A program made the translations under genes and the position numbers. The notes beneath the pieces are model-generated. The model ran no database searches, was not told the DNA's origin, and saw only the letters and a list, made by a program, of their open reading frames with translations. A stretch of 64,000 nt of DNA, taken from Tubulanus polymorphus (lineage: Eukaryota > Nemertea > Palaeonemertea > Tubulaniformes > Tubulanidae). Where the stretch lies: assembly GCF_964204645.1 (NCBI RefSeq), contig NC_134027.1, positions 20,758,485-20,822,484 on the forward strand, in the 5' to 3' direction. Below, piece by piece: positions 25,706 to 37,500 of this stretch. Position 1 is the stretch's first letter. Each line of letters opens with the position of its first letter.

Positions 25706-26914
25706 ATGCTAACCGGTCCATATACGTATAATGTACAATCGAATGACAACGTTGGCACTTTGGGCGAACTTACAGTGTTACTGATGCACCTAAGTATGGC
25801 ACTGTACAAGGCGCCTGGACAATTTGACGCAAATGGAAATGGATTCTATTGTAGATGTACAACAACATTTGAACTTGTTGTTAAAGTCAAAAACATGGAC
25901 ATATTTGAAGATGACTGTTTCGTAGTGTCTTATCCTAAAACTGGTAGGGATTTAACTTCTGCCAAATAGATCTTTTGATTATGATATTTCTATAATCTTG
26001 GCGAAACAACGAATACTTTTCATGGAAATAATTTTCCGTTTAAAGGGACGACTTATACTGGATGGACCTTGTTTTTGATTTTCAATGAGGGGGATCGTGA
26101 AGTTGCCAGACGAAAGCCGATCTGGGAAAGAGTACCGTACTTGGGTGATGGACCTTTCACGAAGATAGAATGTATGTCTCGCCCGCGCCTGATGCAAACT
26201 CACTTCCTATTTGAAATGTTCCCGATACAAGCACTAGAGAAAAATGCTAAAACCATTTACGTCATGAGAAACCCGAAGGATACTTTGGTCTCGTATTATC
26301 ATTATTATAAGTCGTGTAAAAGTCGTGGTAATTTCCAAGGTAAATTGAAAGTATGCGAGTATTTTTGAAACTTAATAGTGATTCTATCACGTTGGAGAAA
26401 ATCGATTTCAATGAAATGTTCTCAGGTATACACAGTATTTATTCTCTACGCCGTACTACAAAACCGATATTTATGTTGTGTTGATATTTCAGGCTCGTGG
26501 GACGATTTCTTCCAACTTTTCTTGAACAAAAATCTAATCTACGGAGATTTCTACGACCACATCCTCAGTTGGTGGAATCAGCGACATCGCGATAACATCC
26601 TGTTCCTGAAATATGAAGATATGGTCACCGACCCGAAATCAAACATCCTGAAAATCTGCGCCTTCCTCGGTAAAACTTTGTCCGACGATAAAATCGATAA
26701 TATCATAGAGCAAACGAGTTTTGAAAGTATGAGGGACAACCCGATGACTAATTACAGTCAATCACAATATCAGGATAATAGAATATTTCCATTTATCCGT
26801 GAAGGCAAAATCGGAGGCTGGAAAAAATTCTTCACGGTCGAGCAATGTGAAATCATTGATAAGATTCACGCAGATCGTTTGGCAGGAACTGGCCTCAGTT
26901 TTCAGTTCGAATAA
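25706..26914 (+). CDS. Cytosolic sulfotransferase (SULT) copy B, three exons
   Basis: Exons 25706-25943, 26046-26339 and 26493-26914, both introns in phase 1 and both short (102 and 153 bp), give 317 aa. In-frame ATGs at 25784 and 25796 would give 291 or 287 aa. The last of these, reading [14 protein letters not shown], matches the conserved start module of the other copies, so the true start is uncertain. Motifs are YPKTGTT (PAPS 5'-phosphosulfate loop), RPRLMQTHF with the catalytic His, [16 protein letters not shown] (3'-phosphate binding) and [15 protein letters not shown] (GxxGxxK and dimer motif). The protein ends LSFQFE like its paralogues. Exon 2 is one codon shorter than in the other copies. 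No disabling change is visible. The substrate is unknown. Confidence 0.9.
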
Positions 26915-26998
26915 CTAAAACGCTTGTAGGCCAAAAACCTACAGTTTAGATTATTACAATCATAAATGAAATCTCAATTCATTCACAAATGAAGAGTG

Positions 26999-27004
26999 AA
27001 TAAA
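26999..27004 (+). promoter_or_regulatory. Polyadenylation signal AATAAA of SULT copy B
   Basis: A canonical hexamer 85 bases after the stop codon of SULT copy B. Confidence 0.6.
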
Positions 27005-27493
27005 GATGTATGTATCATACTTTTACCTGAAGTTTATTTGTTAGTTTTATGATCAATCAAGTGATGCTGTTTATATACGGAGAATTGGGTATATTTCCCT
27101 TCAATATTCAACACCGTATCCAGATGATTAGGTTGTCGTTAAAAGTGTTCAAATCAAAACCGGATGAGCGGATGAGAAAAAAACTGCAAGATATATTTAT
27201 AGAAATATTGAAAGAAACGAATGTGCATCTAACTAGACCTTTAGTGTGAGGAATCTATTGAATCGGATTAGGCTTTGGGGAGTTGTGGATTCGTCAAGGT
27301 GTAGAGAAGGAATCATGATTTCTTGAATAAACAGAACAACGTTAAAAGGTTCAGTATACTCGATGCAAGCAGAACGTTCACCAGAGATCAAGTAGGGCCT
27401 TTTTTGTATTATCGTGACTACACGATTATTTGGCCCGACATTGTATATGAAAAAATTTCGAATTACCGAAGTGGATCGGAATACCATTTACTG
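27005..27493. other. Intergenic, nothing recognised
   Basis: Short unrelated open frames only. No domain or repeat is recognised. Confidence 0.4.
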
Positions 27494-28160
27494 GACGTAT
27501 CGGCCCCACTCCGCGCGGTTGCGCCACCGCGCGGGATTTACGCGAAGCAGCAAACACAAACATGGCCACTCTCTCAATTTTCAATGATAGAAATCGTGTG
27601 TGCATTTCAATTATTTCGGCTGTTAAGGTTTTAAGGCACAATATAAGTTGATGATGTGATATGGCGATGTTAATTAATGATAATTCCGCAGTGAAGCTAG
27701 TCACGAACGGTGCCGATTGAGTGTACAGCTGCCAATAACACTGAAATGTGCGTAGTTGCGTAACTATTTGCAGTGAATTGCAGACGAAACATGAAGCCTT
27801 AACGGCCGTTTAAAAAAAATTATACCAATCACAATTGTAAAATAAAAATGAGATAGAACCTAAGTTAAAATTCTGGCCATTTCTAAAATGTTATTACTAA
27901 TTTTTAGTCAGTGCCGAACGTTTAGTTTTCCAACAACAATGAGGGGTGGTAGGTAGTCATGCAATTCAAGTCATCATTTATTACACGTTACTTCCGTGTT
28001 GTTGAAAATCTCGCGAGTCCTGGACCAAACCCCATTGAACAATGTGATCTGTGTGCTGGCCACAAATGCACACAGATCACATTACACTACCCATTACACA
28101 CTCCAGTACCCACAGCTTTCATATATCCATCCAAATATTTAGAGTGTCTTTCTTCCTGGG
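27494..28160. repeat. 667-bp interspersed repeat, copy 1
   Basis: Copies of the same element, in the same orientation, are at 45516-46178 and 58077-58748. All begin GACGTATCGGCCCCACTCC, have a GC-rich palindrome (CCGCGCGG twice), and end AGAGTGTCTTTCTTCCTGG. Another internal inverted repeat, GATCTGTGTG...CACACAGATC, is near 28048-28080. The copies are highly similar, which suggests recent activity. On the minus strand all three keep an open frame that begins [16 protein letters not shown] and ends PRGVGPIR. I see no terminal inverted repeats or clear target duplications. Confidence 0.85.
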
Positions 28161-28620
28161 TATAAATGCTCGAATAATTGCCTATATGTAGAAACAGGCA
28201 GATGGCCTTTAGAATCGAACCTACCCCATCTGTAATGATGACCAAATTGAAGATCATTTTTACCAGTATGAAATAACCTTTCTCTGTATCACGTTAAATT
28301 TAACATATCATGACATTTAAAATGTTGATTGTTTTAGTAAGTCATTACATCCATATGCAATCAGTGGTGACACGTCTTTGTTTATTTAAACTACACGATT
28401 AAAATAACGTGACATATGCCCTTAAGAGCGTGTTGTGATGAGAGTAGAAAAATTCGTACCAGAATCTGGTCCATTAATGGAGTAAATTATTGAATCGGTT
28501 GCCTGGTCCAAGAAGGCGGAGCCAAAACCACGTAAGTCCAGCATCGAAGGTATTTTGGACACATATGAGGGTGTCTGGGTGGAGGGTTTCTGAGTGTGGG
28601 ATTTTGGGTGGAGGTTTTTT
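28161..28620. other. Intergenic, nothing recognised
   Basis: No gene or named repeat is supported. Confidence 0.4.
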
Positions 28621-30170
28621 GATCTTAAAATAGGGATTGTCCCTGTTATTTATTTGGTTGGTAAATTCCGTTTGATTTTCTGATTGAGTGTCCCTTACAG
28701 ACCCACCACACCTGCCGGGAGCGAAACAGGGGGTTTGATTTTGAAATTGGAAATCGAAATACAGATATAGTTGTGTGATCGGCGGTCGAGTTTAAATATT
28801 TTTTTGTTGTTGTTTAAATCGAAGTACATGATTGGTAAATTCGGTTCTGGTTCATTCAAACAATCTTCCAACCAGCCTGAACCGGCAAGCAACTGATTGG
28901 GGTGAATTTTTTTGCTGCCTTATTCAATACATCGAAATTTTGGAAATAGTTATATTACAAGATTGAAGATCATTTGTCCATTTTTATATTTTTGGTCGTT
29001 TTCTGCGTGTAAATAGTCCGGTAATTTAGTTTTTTTTCTGGTAGATGTTGATGTAGAAAGTCCTCTTAGTTGATTCTCCCGCGTGTTGACTAGATAGAAA
29101 GGAAGCACATTTCAAAACGCAAATTTTCCAGATGAGAGTAAGGTCCTTGGGACCGGTCCTTGGGTATCCGAAGTGTAGTTTATGACATCGACGGTGCATC
29201 TCCGATGAGGATGGGTTTCTCCGTCAAGGGGTGCGCGATCGGTACTTCACATCTGGTGGTGAGTTTGCCTAAAAAGTAAAAGTTTTTACACGGAGAGCAG
29301 TTTTGTGTTTCTAATATACAGTGCATGGTTAGGTTTGCGGGTGCGTCGCAATCGAAGGGACAGTACTATGCGCATTGATAGACAGTCAGTAAGAAAGCGG
29401 CACACGCATGTGAATATTGAATACATATTTGTACACTAACGTATATACAGTCTTGATCGGGTGTTATTTAGAGTCACAAATATGTTTTTGGTAGTTTTTA
29501 ATGAGATCGACGTCGAGGCAACTTTCCAGTCATCATTGCGCGCATATAGGCTGAGCTTGCTATCCTGAAGCCAAGAGAGGAGGCAGCTTTCCAGCTATCG
29601 CGGCAATGAGACTGAGTTTACAGTCAAAACATCAGAAACAGTAAACTAATGCGTATGTGGTGATATAAAACAAAAGTGGTCAGACAGTTCTATGCGTACT
29701 GATAGACCGTCATCCCGGTTCAATCTAAATCAGAACATACCTCAAGTGTCAAAGTCGGGTATGTAGGTGTTTGGCGTTGGGTTTAATTAATAGACTACGC
29801 TAATGGTGTCGATTGTGAATCTGTTTACTGAATTCAGTCCGCTTGTGTCTGGATGTATAAGTATATTGTCAAGACTCCAAATATGAAGGTTTTGTTGAAG
29901 CATGATTTCTTGGTTTAGGCGATCTATTAGCGAGTTTTTGAAATAAATTATAGTGTTGATGCGGCCAGAGCCTTGTTCTAGATTGTAATGATTTTTGTAC
30001 AAAATGGATTGTGCGAGAAATAAAAGATAGTTTGTGAATGTGCGTTTGAAGAAATCTCTTTCTATTGTTTTAGTAATTCCTGTGTAGACAATGTCTTGAG
30101 CGATATTTATAGGTGCGTTTAGTATGCGTTGAAAGATTGGTCGTATACGTGAATATAATTGCTGTGCTTA
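28621..30170 (-). mobile_element. LINE 3' portion: C-terminal ORF fragment plus 3' UTR
   Basis: On the minus strand, 30165-29790 is open and reads RPIFQRILNAPINIAQDIVY, then ITKTIERDFFKRTF, NYLLFLAQSILYKNHYN and LIDRLNQEI. This style of sequence is seen downstream of the reverse transcriptase in some non-LTR retrotransposons. It is followed by non-coding sequence to 28621, the last 600 bases of which recur as truncated copies at 1463-2000 and 41598-41955. An AATAAA lies just before the 3' end. The frame is closed upstream by a stop near 30173, so no reverse transcriptase core is present. The family assignment is inference. Confidence 0.5.
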
Positions 30171-30990
30171 AGTGCATAACTACATGGTCATTTGTAGCCG
30201 CGCGTCAACAAATTTTTGGGTGGGGGTATTACGGTTGTGTCGGTCGTGTTTGGGTGAGTCTGGTTTGAACTCTGAACTTTTAGTTATTCTGGTTTTGCAA
30301 AGAATATCAACAATCCATTACTGTATGTGTTTTGGTCTTCTTAGACAGGTAATTCCAGGACAAAACCAGAATTCCAGGCTGTGCCACTATCACTGATTAG
30401 ATTACCTCATCTTCGTCAAACAAAACGGAATAACAAATAAAAACATAAACAAACACGAAAAGTGTTAATATACGTTACAAGTATGCCTCACTTATGCCCC
30501 CCGAACATTTCTAGATTTTTAATAGTTATGGAAAACATTAAGATACGATGACTAGCTGCATGATATTGTGTGTGCTGTTCCGGATTTACGAACTGTAAAG
30601 TGTTTCTTCCATCTTAATTAGTGTATCAATGTTTATGTTATTTGTAAATCAAATTATTTTCTTTTATTAACTGGCGATAAAGGTTAGTACTATATACTAA
30701 GGATATACGAAGGGAAACGATTATAGAAAATTAATTGTAAGGTTGACTTTGCAGTGCATTTGCTTTTTTCGAATGTGTGTCCGGTGTTATCTAATGAATG
30801 TTTGAATTGACTATCTCTCGTGTTGACTTAAATGATAAAGTTTTACTTATCGAAATATATTAAGATAAAAGAAAAAAACAGATAAGTGTTACTTGTAGAT
30901 TGGCATACCTACGTAACTTGATAAAGGGTTTAAAGCAAGTCAACAAGCGAGGATTGATTTAGGTACTGCTATTGACTGTCTTCGGGCGCA
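30171..30990. other. Intergenic upstream of SULT copy C, nothing recognised
   Basis: AT-rich sequence that probably includes the promoter of the following sulfotransferase gene, but no motif is distinctive. Confidence 0.4.
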
Positions 30991-32237
30991 ATGGATGGAC
31001 AGAAAACGGCTGATATACGTCGTCAGGCTTATACGGGGCTGGGGCAATTTCCTTGTCAGTATGAAGCAATGGACCGGGAGACTGTGGGTGTGGCCCAGCA
31101 GAAGACTCCTGGACAGTTTGAAGCTATGGACGAAGCAGTTGGTGTTGCCGAACAGCAGGCTCCTATGGCACTATATCAGACGCCTGGACAGTTTGACGCG
31201 AATGGAAATGGATTCTATTGTAGACAAGAAACGACACCTGAACTCGTTGCGAAACTCAGAAACATTGAAGTTTTTGAAGACGACATTTTCCTTGTGTCTT
31301 ATCCGAAAACTGGTATGGATTTAACATCTACCAAATATCTCATATCTTGATATTTTATAGAATATGTGATGAACTAACGATTGGTTATCGAAAAATTGAT
31401 TTTCTGTTTTTACAGGGACAACTTTGGTAAGCGAAACTTTGTTTTTGGTTTGTGACGATGCAGCTCGAGAACCAGTTAGACGAAAGCCGATCTGGGAGAG
31501 GGTATTGCATTTGGATGCGGAGGATTCTTTCGCGCAATTGGAATTGCAGTCTCGTCCGCGCCTCATGCAAACTCACTTTCTATTTGAAATGTTCCCGATA
31601 CAGGCAATAGAGAAAAAGGCCAAAGTTATCTACGTCCTGAGAAATCCTAAAGATACTTTGGTCTCATTTTATCATTTTTATCAGTCGTATAAAAGTCTTG
31701 GTAATTTTACAGGTAAGTCGAAGTTAAAATATGGATGAGTATCACTGTTAATGAATGACCTCGAATAAGTAAATGTTTTTGTGTTGGATATATTCAAAAT
31801 CGTATTAATATTTCAGGTTCGTGGAACGATTTCTTCCAACTTTTCTTGAACAAGAAATTAATCTATGGAGATTTCTACACGCACGTTTTGAGTTGGTGGC
31901 ACCAACGACATCGCGATAACATTCTATTCCTGAAATACGAAGATATGGTCACCGACCCAAAATCAAACATCCTGAAATCTGCGCCTTCCTCGGTAAAACT
32001 CTGTCTGCCGATAAAATCGATAATATCACAGAGCAGACGAGTTTTAAAAGTATGAGGGACAACCCGATGACTAATCATTGCCAATCACAATATCAGGACA
32101 ATAAAATATTTCCTTTTATTCGTGAAGGCAAAATTGGAGGCTGGAAAAAATTCTTCACAGTTGAGCAATGTGAAATCATTGATAAAATTCATGCCGATCG
32201 TTTGACCGGAACTGGCCTCAGTTTTCATTTCGAATAA
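30991..32237 (+). CDS. Sulfotransferase (SULT) copy C, single-base deletion in exon 3
   Basis: Exons 30991-31312, 31416-31712 and 31817-32237. Exon 1 encodes a longer N-terminus in which a module is repeated three times: [24 protein letters not shown] and [12 protein letters not shown]. Exon 2 has [19 protein letters not shown] and [16 protein letters not shown]. In exon 3 the frame breaks at about 31976: the other copies read CTGAAAATCTGCGCC, here CTGAAATCTGCGCC. Reading straight through gives an early stop at 32055; allowing for the missing A, the frame continues through [10 protein letters not shown] to a normal end and would give 346 aa. The loss is in an A run and nothing else is damaged, so it is either a very young pseudogene, an allele, or a sequence error. 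Confidence 0.75.
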
Positions 32238-32521
32238 TGCTTGTAATATTTGACAATCTCACATTTTAAATCATAACTGAACGACGTCAATTCATTTGCA
32301 GTTGAAGTAAGATGTATGTATCAGGCTCCGTACTAGAAGTTTATCTGATAAATTAATGATTGTCTTGATTGACGCCCTTAATATACGAACATGGAGTACT
32401 GAACAATGTCATCTCATGGTTATCATATAATTCATGATTATAAACTTCATAACTTATTGTTTGCTATGGGCTCTGTCTGTGTAAATCATTCTCTTACATT
32501 TCGATGAGTTTATAATATTAG

Positions 32522-32527
32522 AATAAA
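32522..32527 (+). promoter_or_regulatory. Candidate polyadenylation signal of SULT copy C
   Basis: An AATAAA lies 285 bases after the stop. Assignment is by position only. Confidence 0.35.
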
Positions 32528-33358
32528 AATATCTTGTATTCTAGCGTAATATATATATATTGTATTGTTCATTCTTACAGATCCCTTAATTTCGTTAAAG
32601 AACGTTGTTACATTACCGTTAATGGTTCTTGCGTATAGTTTTCATATTATAAATACCTTAAAAAATAGAACGCCGAATTAGTCATTCAACTGATTTTGTT
32701 CAGTATCTCATTTAGTATTATTCCACGAGTGTCAGCTGTTGCGAATGTGGGAGAGTCCTGAATACTTTTGATTTATGGGCCTAATCAGTTATACTAACAC
32801 GGCTATAAGGAAGGATTAAAATAGCTATTTAAGCCATATTGAAGTCCATGTATATGTAGGGAATTATCTGCCTGAAATAGCTATTTTGATTATCCGTCTG
32901 TAGCACCAAACCATCTGTTCCATTACCGCAATACGGATACATATACGTATAACAACAATACGTATGTATATACTGAAACAGAGAGTTTCTGGATGATGTA
33001 GTTATGACCCTGTGGACGGACAGACCCGTCACCATAGAATGCAATCGATTGAGGAAATAGGAGTACATGCTATTTTTCAACGACATATTTTTGATTTTAG
33101 TATGACGACGAAGGACCGTGCCCCGACATCGCCATTTGTTAGCGTCGACATTTGTTATACGCGTGAATTTTCCACACCCACCATGCGGTGGAAGTGCCCT
33201 CTGGATGCCCTCTTTTAAATCTACCCGTGCAAAAAGCATACACTGTCGCAGATTCATGTCAGCAAGTAGTAGCACGTCGTCATATCCAATTATTTCGTTG
33301 TAAGAAGTACCGGGTACACGTAATACGCTTGGAGTTTTTGTTTATCGAACTCTGCAGT
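32528..33358. other. Intergenic upstream of SULT copy D
   Basis: Contains an open frame of 148 codons on the minus strand (32829-33275) with no recognisable domain. Nothing else is supported. Confidence 0.4.
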
Positions 33359-34780
33359 ATGGCAACGGCTCCAATGGCACTATACGAGGCTCCTGGACAG
33401 TTTGACGCTGATGGAAATGGACATTATTGTAGATGTACAACAAAACCTGAACTACTTGCTAAAGTCAGAAACATGGAGATATTTAAAGACGACTGTTTCG
33501 TTGTGTCTTATCCAAAAACTGGTATGAATTTAAGTTCCGTCGAATAGATCTTATAGTAATGACATTTCAGTATTAATATCAGTTCTGTGTGAGTCGATGT
33601 GCACACTACGTCATCGATGTTGGCGATTCAAACTAACAATCATAATTGTAGATTTGGCGTTAATTCTGTAATTTGATACATTAATCTCTTTTTCTTATAT
33701 TTGATAAAGTCTTGATAATTCTTTTCAGAGGATGTACACAACGTACGTCATCAATATATTGATTGATCGGATTGATCCCGAATTGATCAATTGATCCCCA
33801 ATATTGTATGATTTACATTGGGTTATTTATCGTCGACAATTCAAAGCATTGTTGTTTTACAAGAGTCGATACACATTCAAATCAGCTTTCTTGTTTCGTT
33901 TACAGGGACAACTTTGACGAGACATACCTTGTTTTTGATTTGCAATGATGGGGATTTAGAAGTTACCAAACAAAAACCAATCTGTGAGAGGGTACTGTAC
34001 TTGGGTGCAGATGAACATTTTGCAAAAATTGAATCCCTCTCCCGCCCGCGCCTCATGCAAATTCACTTTCCTTTCGAAATGTTCCCGATACAGGCAATGG
34101 AGAAAAACGCTAAAGTAATCTACGTTATGAGGAATCCTAAGGATACGTTGGTCTCGTATTATCATTATTATAGGTCGTGTAAAAGTCTTGGTAATTTCCC
34201 AGGTAAGTCGAAAGTATACAATTATGTTTCCGTTTTCATATACCTCTTACCACGATGGCGAAGAATTGATTTTGAATGACTTATAATCAGTAAATATTCA
34301 GAGATACTTTTTTCTTTACGTTGAACTGGGAAAACGATAAGTCGTGTTGATATTGCAGGTACGTGGGATGATTTCTTCCAGCTTTTCTTGAACAAGAAAC
34401 TCGTCCATGGATACTTCTACGACCACGTTCTCAGTTGGTGGAACCAGCGACATCGCGATAACATTCTATTCCTGAAATATGAAGATATGGTCACCGACCC
34501 GAAATCAAACATTCTGAAAATCTGTACTTTCCTCGGGAAAACGCTGTCTGCCGATAAAATCGATGATATCATAAAACAGACAAGTTTTGAAAGTATGAGA
34601 GACAACCCGACGACCAATAACAGTCAATCTAAATTCCAAGACAATAAGATATTTCCTTTTATTCGTGAAGGCAAAATCGGAGGCTGGAAAAAATACTTCA
34701 CAGCCGAGCAATGTGAAATAATTGATAAAATTCACGCAGATCGATTAGCTGGAACTAGTCTCAGTTTTCAGTTCGAATAA
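33359..34780 (+). CDS. Cytosolic sulfotransferase (SULT) copy D, three exons
   Basis: Exons 33359-33521, 33906-34202 and 34359-34780 give 293 aa, close to the usual 280-300 aa for SULTs. The start MATAPMALYEAPGQF is short and lacks the repeated module of copy C. Motifs: YPKTGTTL (PAPS loop; the usual Trp is Leu), RPRLMQIHF with the catalytic His, [16 protein letters not shown], and [15 protein letters not shown], where the dimer motif TV has become TA. Intron phases (1 and 1) match the other copies. Exon 3 differs more from copies A-C than they do from each other. No disabling change is visible. The substrate is unknown. Confidence 0.9.
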
Positions 34781-36281
34781 TGTTTGCTTATGTGTTCTCA
34801 TATCTACATTCAATCACTAAAATGTGCAACGTTTTCAAATTTCGCATTGAAAACTACATTTTATCTCCCGGACCCTATCATCACAGGAAGCGACGATATA
34901 TTTCAATTAGATGTTCTTACCATCACTTCATATCGACATCGATCGCCACATTCGTCCAATTACCCATTTCTCTATTCCAATTTATTTCATATGAATGCAT
35001 GATATCAATGATTTAGATAAATGACAAGTAGATAGGCCAGGCGGGTGATAATTATTTCAGATTTTCAACAACTTCAATGACTTCTAGTTCATTAACGTAC
35101 CGATTTGAGATTATTGTTACGCACATTATCATATTTACATAACACCGTTTTATTTACGTATTCAGTGTGGAAGATTTAAGGAAAATTTCAAATTTTGACA
35201 AGATCTATAATTGTAAGTTATAACTGCTTATCAAAATATTTTATTTAACTTCATTTTTTTTAATGTATAATGATATATTGTAATATTTAGTGGAAATAAA
35301 TATATTAGATATATAAGTGAAAACGAGTTGCCTGAAATGTTTGTGATTGAATATGTGGTTATATTTGGAATATCTTAATGGCTCTGTATTGTTTGATACA
35401 TACAATCGTACTGCTTATTCTTCTTCGTTCAGTGCATAACAGCCTTTAAAGAGAATGACGCTAAATAAAAGTCAACTTTATTACGTATCATTATAGGAGC
35501 TCACATTTTGCGACTCCAATCATTTGGAGTTGAGACGCAACTACGTTGCACTGCACTGTCCACAATTAAGTGTTACTTGTCGTGTTGTAGGGGTATGATA
35601 CGTTTGAAGAAATTTGGTTGTCAAACTGCTACGAAGAGCGATCCAAAAATGTGGGGAAAGTCAACTCCGAAGTTTTATCATGGACTCAAAATGGATCTTA
35701 GATTTAGAGTCCATGGTTATAAACAGAAACATTGGCAGTGCAGGTTCATTAATTAAATCCGAGCAATGCCAAAGGCGTTGGTTTATGATGATTTTTCCAG
35801 CAGATTACGTTCTCAATCTAACATTACGTTTTCATAATTTCGGAAGTTCAGCGCATCTTAGGGGAAACACGAATGAGTCAAAATAAGAAAACTTACTTGA
35901 AATTTTATTTTAAGGCCTTGAAAAATAACACATTGTATTTTTTTTATATTTTCGATATGATAACCAGTCTCGAAATATCGATAACGCGGTGTTCATCCAC
36001 TCAGGGATCAATTATCAAATTTTAACATGAATTCGTATAATGAGATGCAAATGACGTAGTGTTCATGGATACACTCAGATAAATGCATATAGTTATCAAC
36101 AGATTCAAAACAAAAATTGATGTAACTGTTTTTGCGGCGTCAGAAATTGGCCACATAAATAATTTAGCTTATTATAGTCTACTGAAGGAAAAGTGATTTT
36201 TTTTTTAATCATCGTTGTATGAATAATAATAATAATCGTTGTATAAATGAATAATGCGATTCGTCCCGGAACTACTAACGG
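34781..36281. other. Intergenic 3' of the SULT cluster, no gene supported
   Basis: AT-rich. Open frames at 35508-35756 and 35614-35886 overlap each other and have no known motif. An AATAAA at 35295-35300 could serve SULT copy D, 515 bases after its stop. Confidence 0.45.
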
Positions 36282-36532
36282 TAGAGCCGTCGGAAGGGAT
36301 TTTTCGGTGGCAAGGCTTACAGGTGAACGGGGCATCTTGAAAATGCAATCGCCGGAGATGCGTTTTGGGGCCATTTCACGGTCTCGTTCACAGAAACATG
36401 AGAAGTCGTGAGCCAACCACCTAGTATAGAGAACGACGAGCTGCTACGCGGGAGAGCGTGCTTTTGAAAATAGCATAAAAGATTTTTGTTAAGCAAAAAA
36501 ATGCCCTGCCGCCCCGTTCCGACGGCTCTGTA
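36282..36532. mobile_element. MITE with AGAGCCGTCGGAA inverted termini
   Basis: The left end is TAGAGCCGTCGGAAGGG and the right end is CCGTTCCGACGGCTCTGTA, giving about 13-17 bp inverted termini flanked by TA. At 0.25 kb it has no coding capacity. I see no second copy in the window. Confidence 0.6.
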
Positions 36533-36705
36533 ACGCGGATTCTACATTTGGATCCGATACACGTCAACTTAAGTTAACTTTTATTGAATAGTCTCATAAT
36601 GCTTATTCGAACTCTTGTAATTTGTAGGGTCTTACTGTCTAGTCATCGAACCCCGAAAATAAACGATTCTATCATTTCCATTTATTATTTCCATTCTGCA
36701 TATAG

Positions 36706-36974
36706 TATGGTGGCTGATTCGGGCCACATAAGAAACAAATATATGGTCGATCTCCACCAATTTATTTTTACATTTTACGCTTTTCGTTTTAACGGCTCGT
36801 TAGAACCAAATTCTGGTTATAACGGCACCAGTTTTTCGTTTTAATACCACGTACGTAGCTTTAAAACGAAAAACGAAAAACCGCCGGTTTTAGCGTGTAG
36901 AATTAGAAAACATTTGGTGAAGACTGAATGTCATTTATTAAATCTGTTTAATGTGGCCCGAATCAGCCACCATA
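36706..36974. mobile_element. MITE, TGGTGGCTGATTCGGGCCAC termini, copy 1
   Basis: A 269-bp palindromic element. The left end TATGGTGGCTGATTCGGGCC is repeated inverted as GGCCCGAATCAGCCACCATA at the right end, with TA at both edges, consistent with a TA target duplication. The interior holds AACG/CGTT-rich repeats (TTTTCGTTTTAACG and its complement) that add to the palindrome. A second full copy is at 50683-51053, and partial copies are at 18424 and 24129. Confidence 0.85.
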
Positions 36975-37380
36975 GCATTGCAATCGTACTGCTTGGCAGA
37001 AAACTTTTGTACCTTGCAAATAAACGTTTATATTTTCAATTCATAACAGTAGTGTCACCAAACTCCCTGGAATGGCGACCAGACGATAATGGTGGTTTAA
37101 GCATGTAATAAGGCAATTTGATATTAATGTTTAATGCGATTTTCAATTTTGTATTGCTTTGTTTCTATTCTCTTTCTTTTCTATATGTATGCTTTTGACG
37201 TTATTATTATATGAACGTACGAAGGCCTAAGTGAATTCAATTCAGACTCAAGGTCGTAAAACGTCAAAGTCACGGCAATTGTATTCGTTACATGATTACG
37301 TATTACATATTGTATGAATGTATACTAGCGCTACGTATTATATTTTTATCGCGTCCTATTATATTTTCATCACCGTATGC

Positions 37381-37500
37381 ATACGCTGAGCTGTAAAGAT
37401 TATTACAGGTTATATTTCTCTCGAAATAAATTTTTGTTCCAGACGGACAAACGCAGAGCTGTAAAGCTGATTACAGGTTTCTCTCTCGAGATGAATTTCA
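37381..37500 (+). repeat. Tandem duplication at the GPCR start
   Basis: The segment ACGCTGAGCTGTAAAGATTA through CTCTCGAAATAAATTT (37381-37432) is repeated as ACGCAGAGCTGTAAAGCTGA through CTCTCGAGATGAATTT (37451-37500). The second unit carries the likely initiator ATG of the GPCR, while the first has ATA at that position. The duplication therefore copied the start region of the gene. Confidence 0.75.

Noticed and set aside
32829-33275. Minus-strand open frame of 148 codons upstream of SULT copy D
   Set aside because: No recognisable domain, unlikely composition, and it lies in the presumed promoter region.
35508-35886. Two overlapping open frames of 82 and 90 codons
   Set aside because: They overlap in different frames with no domain or splice evidence.
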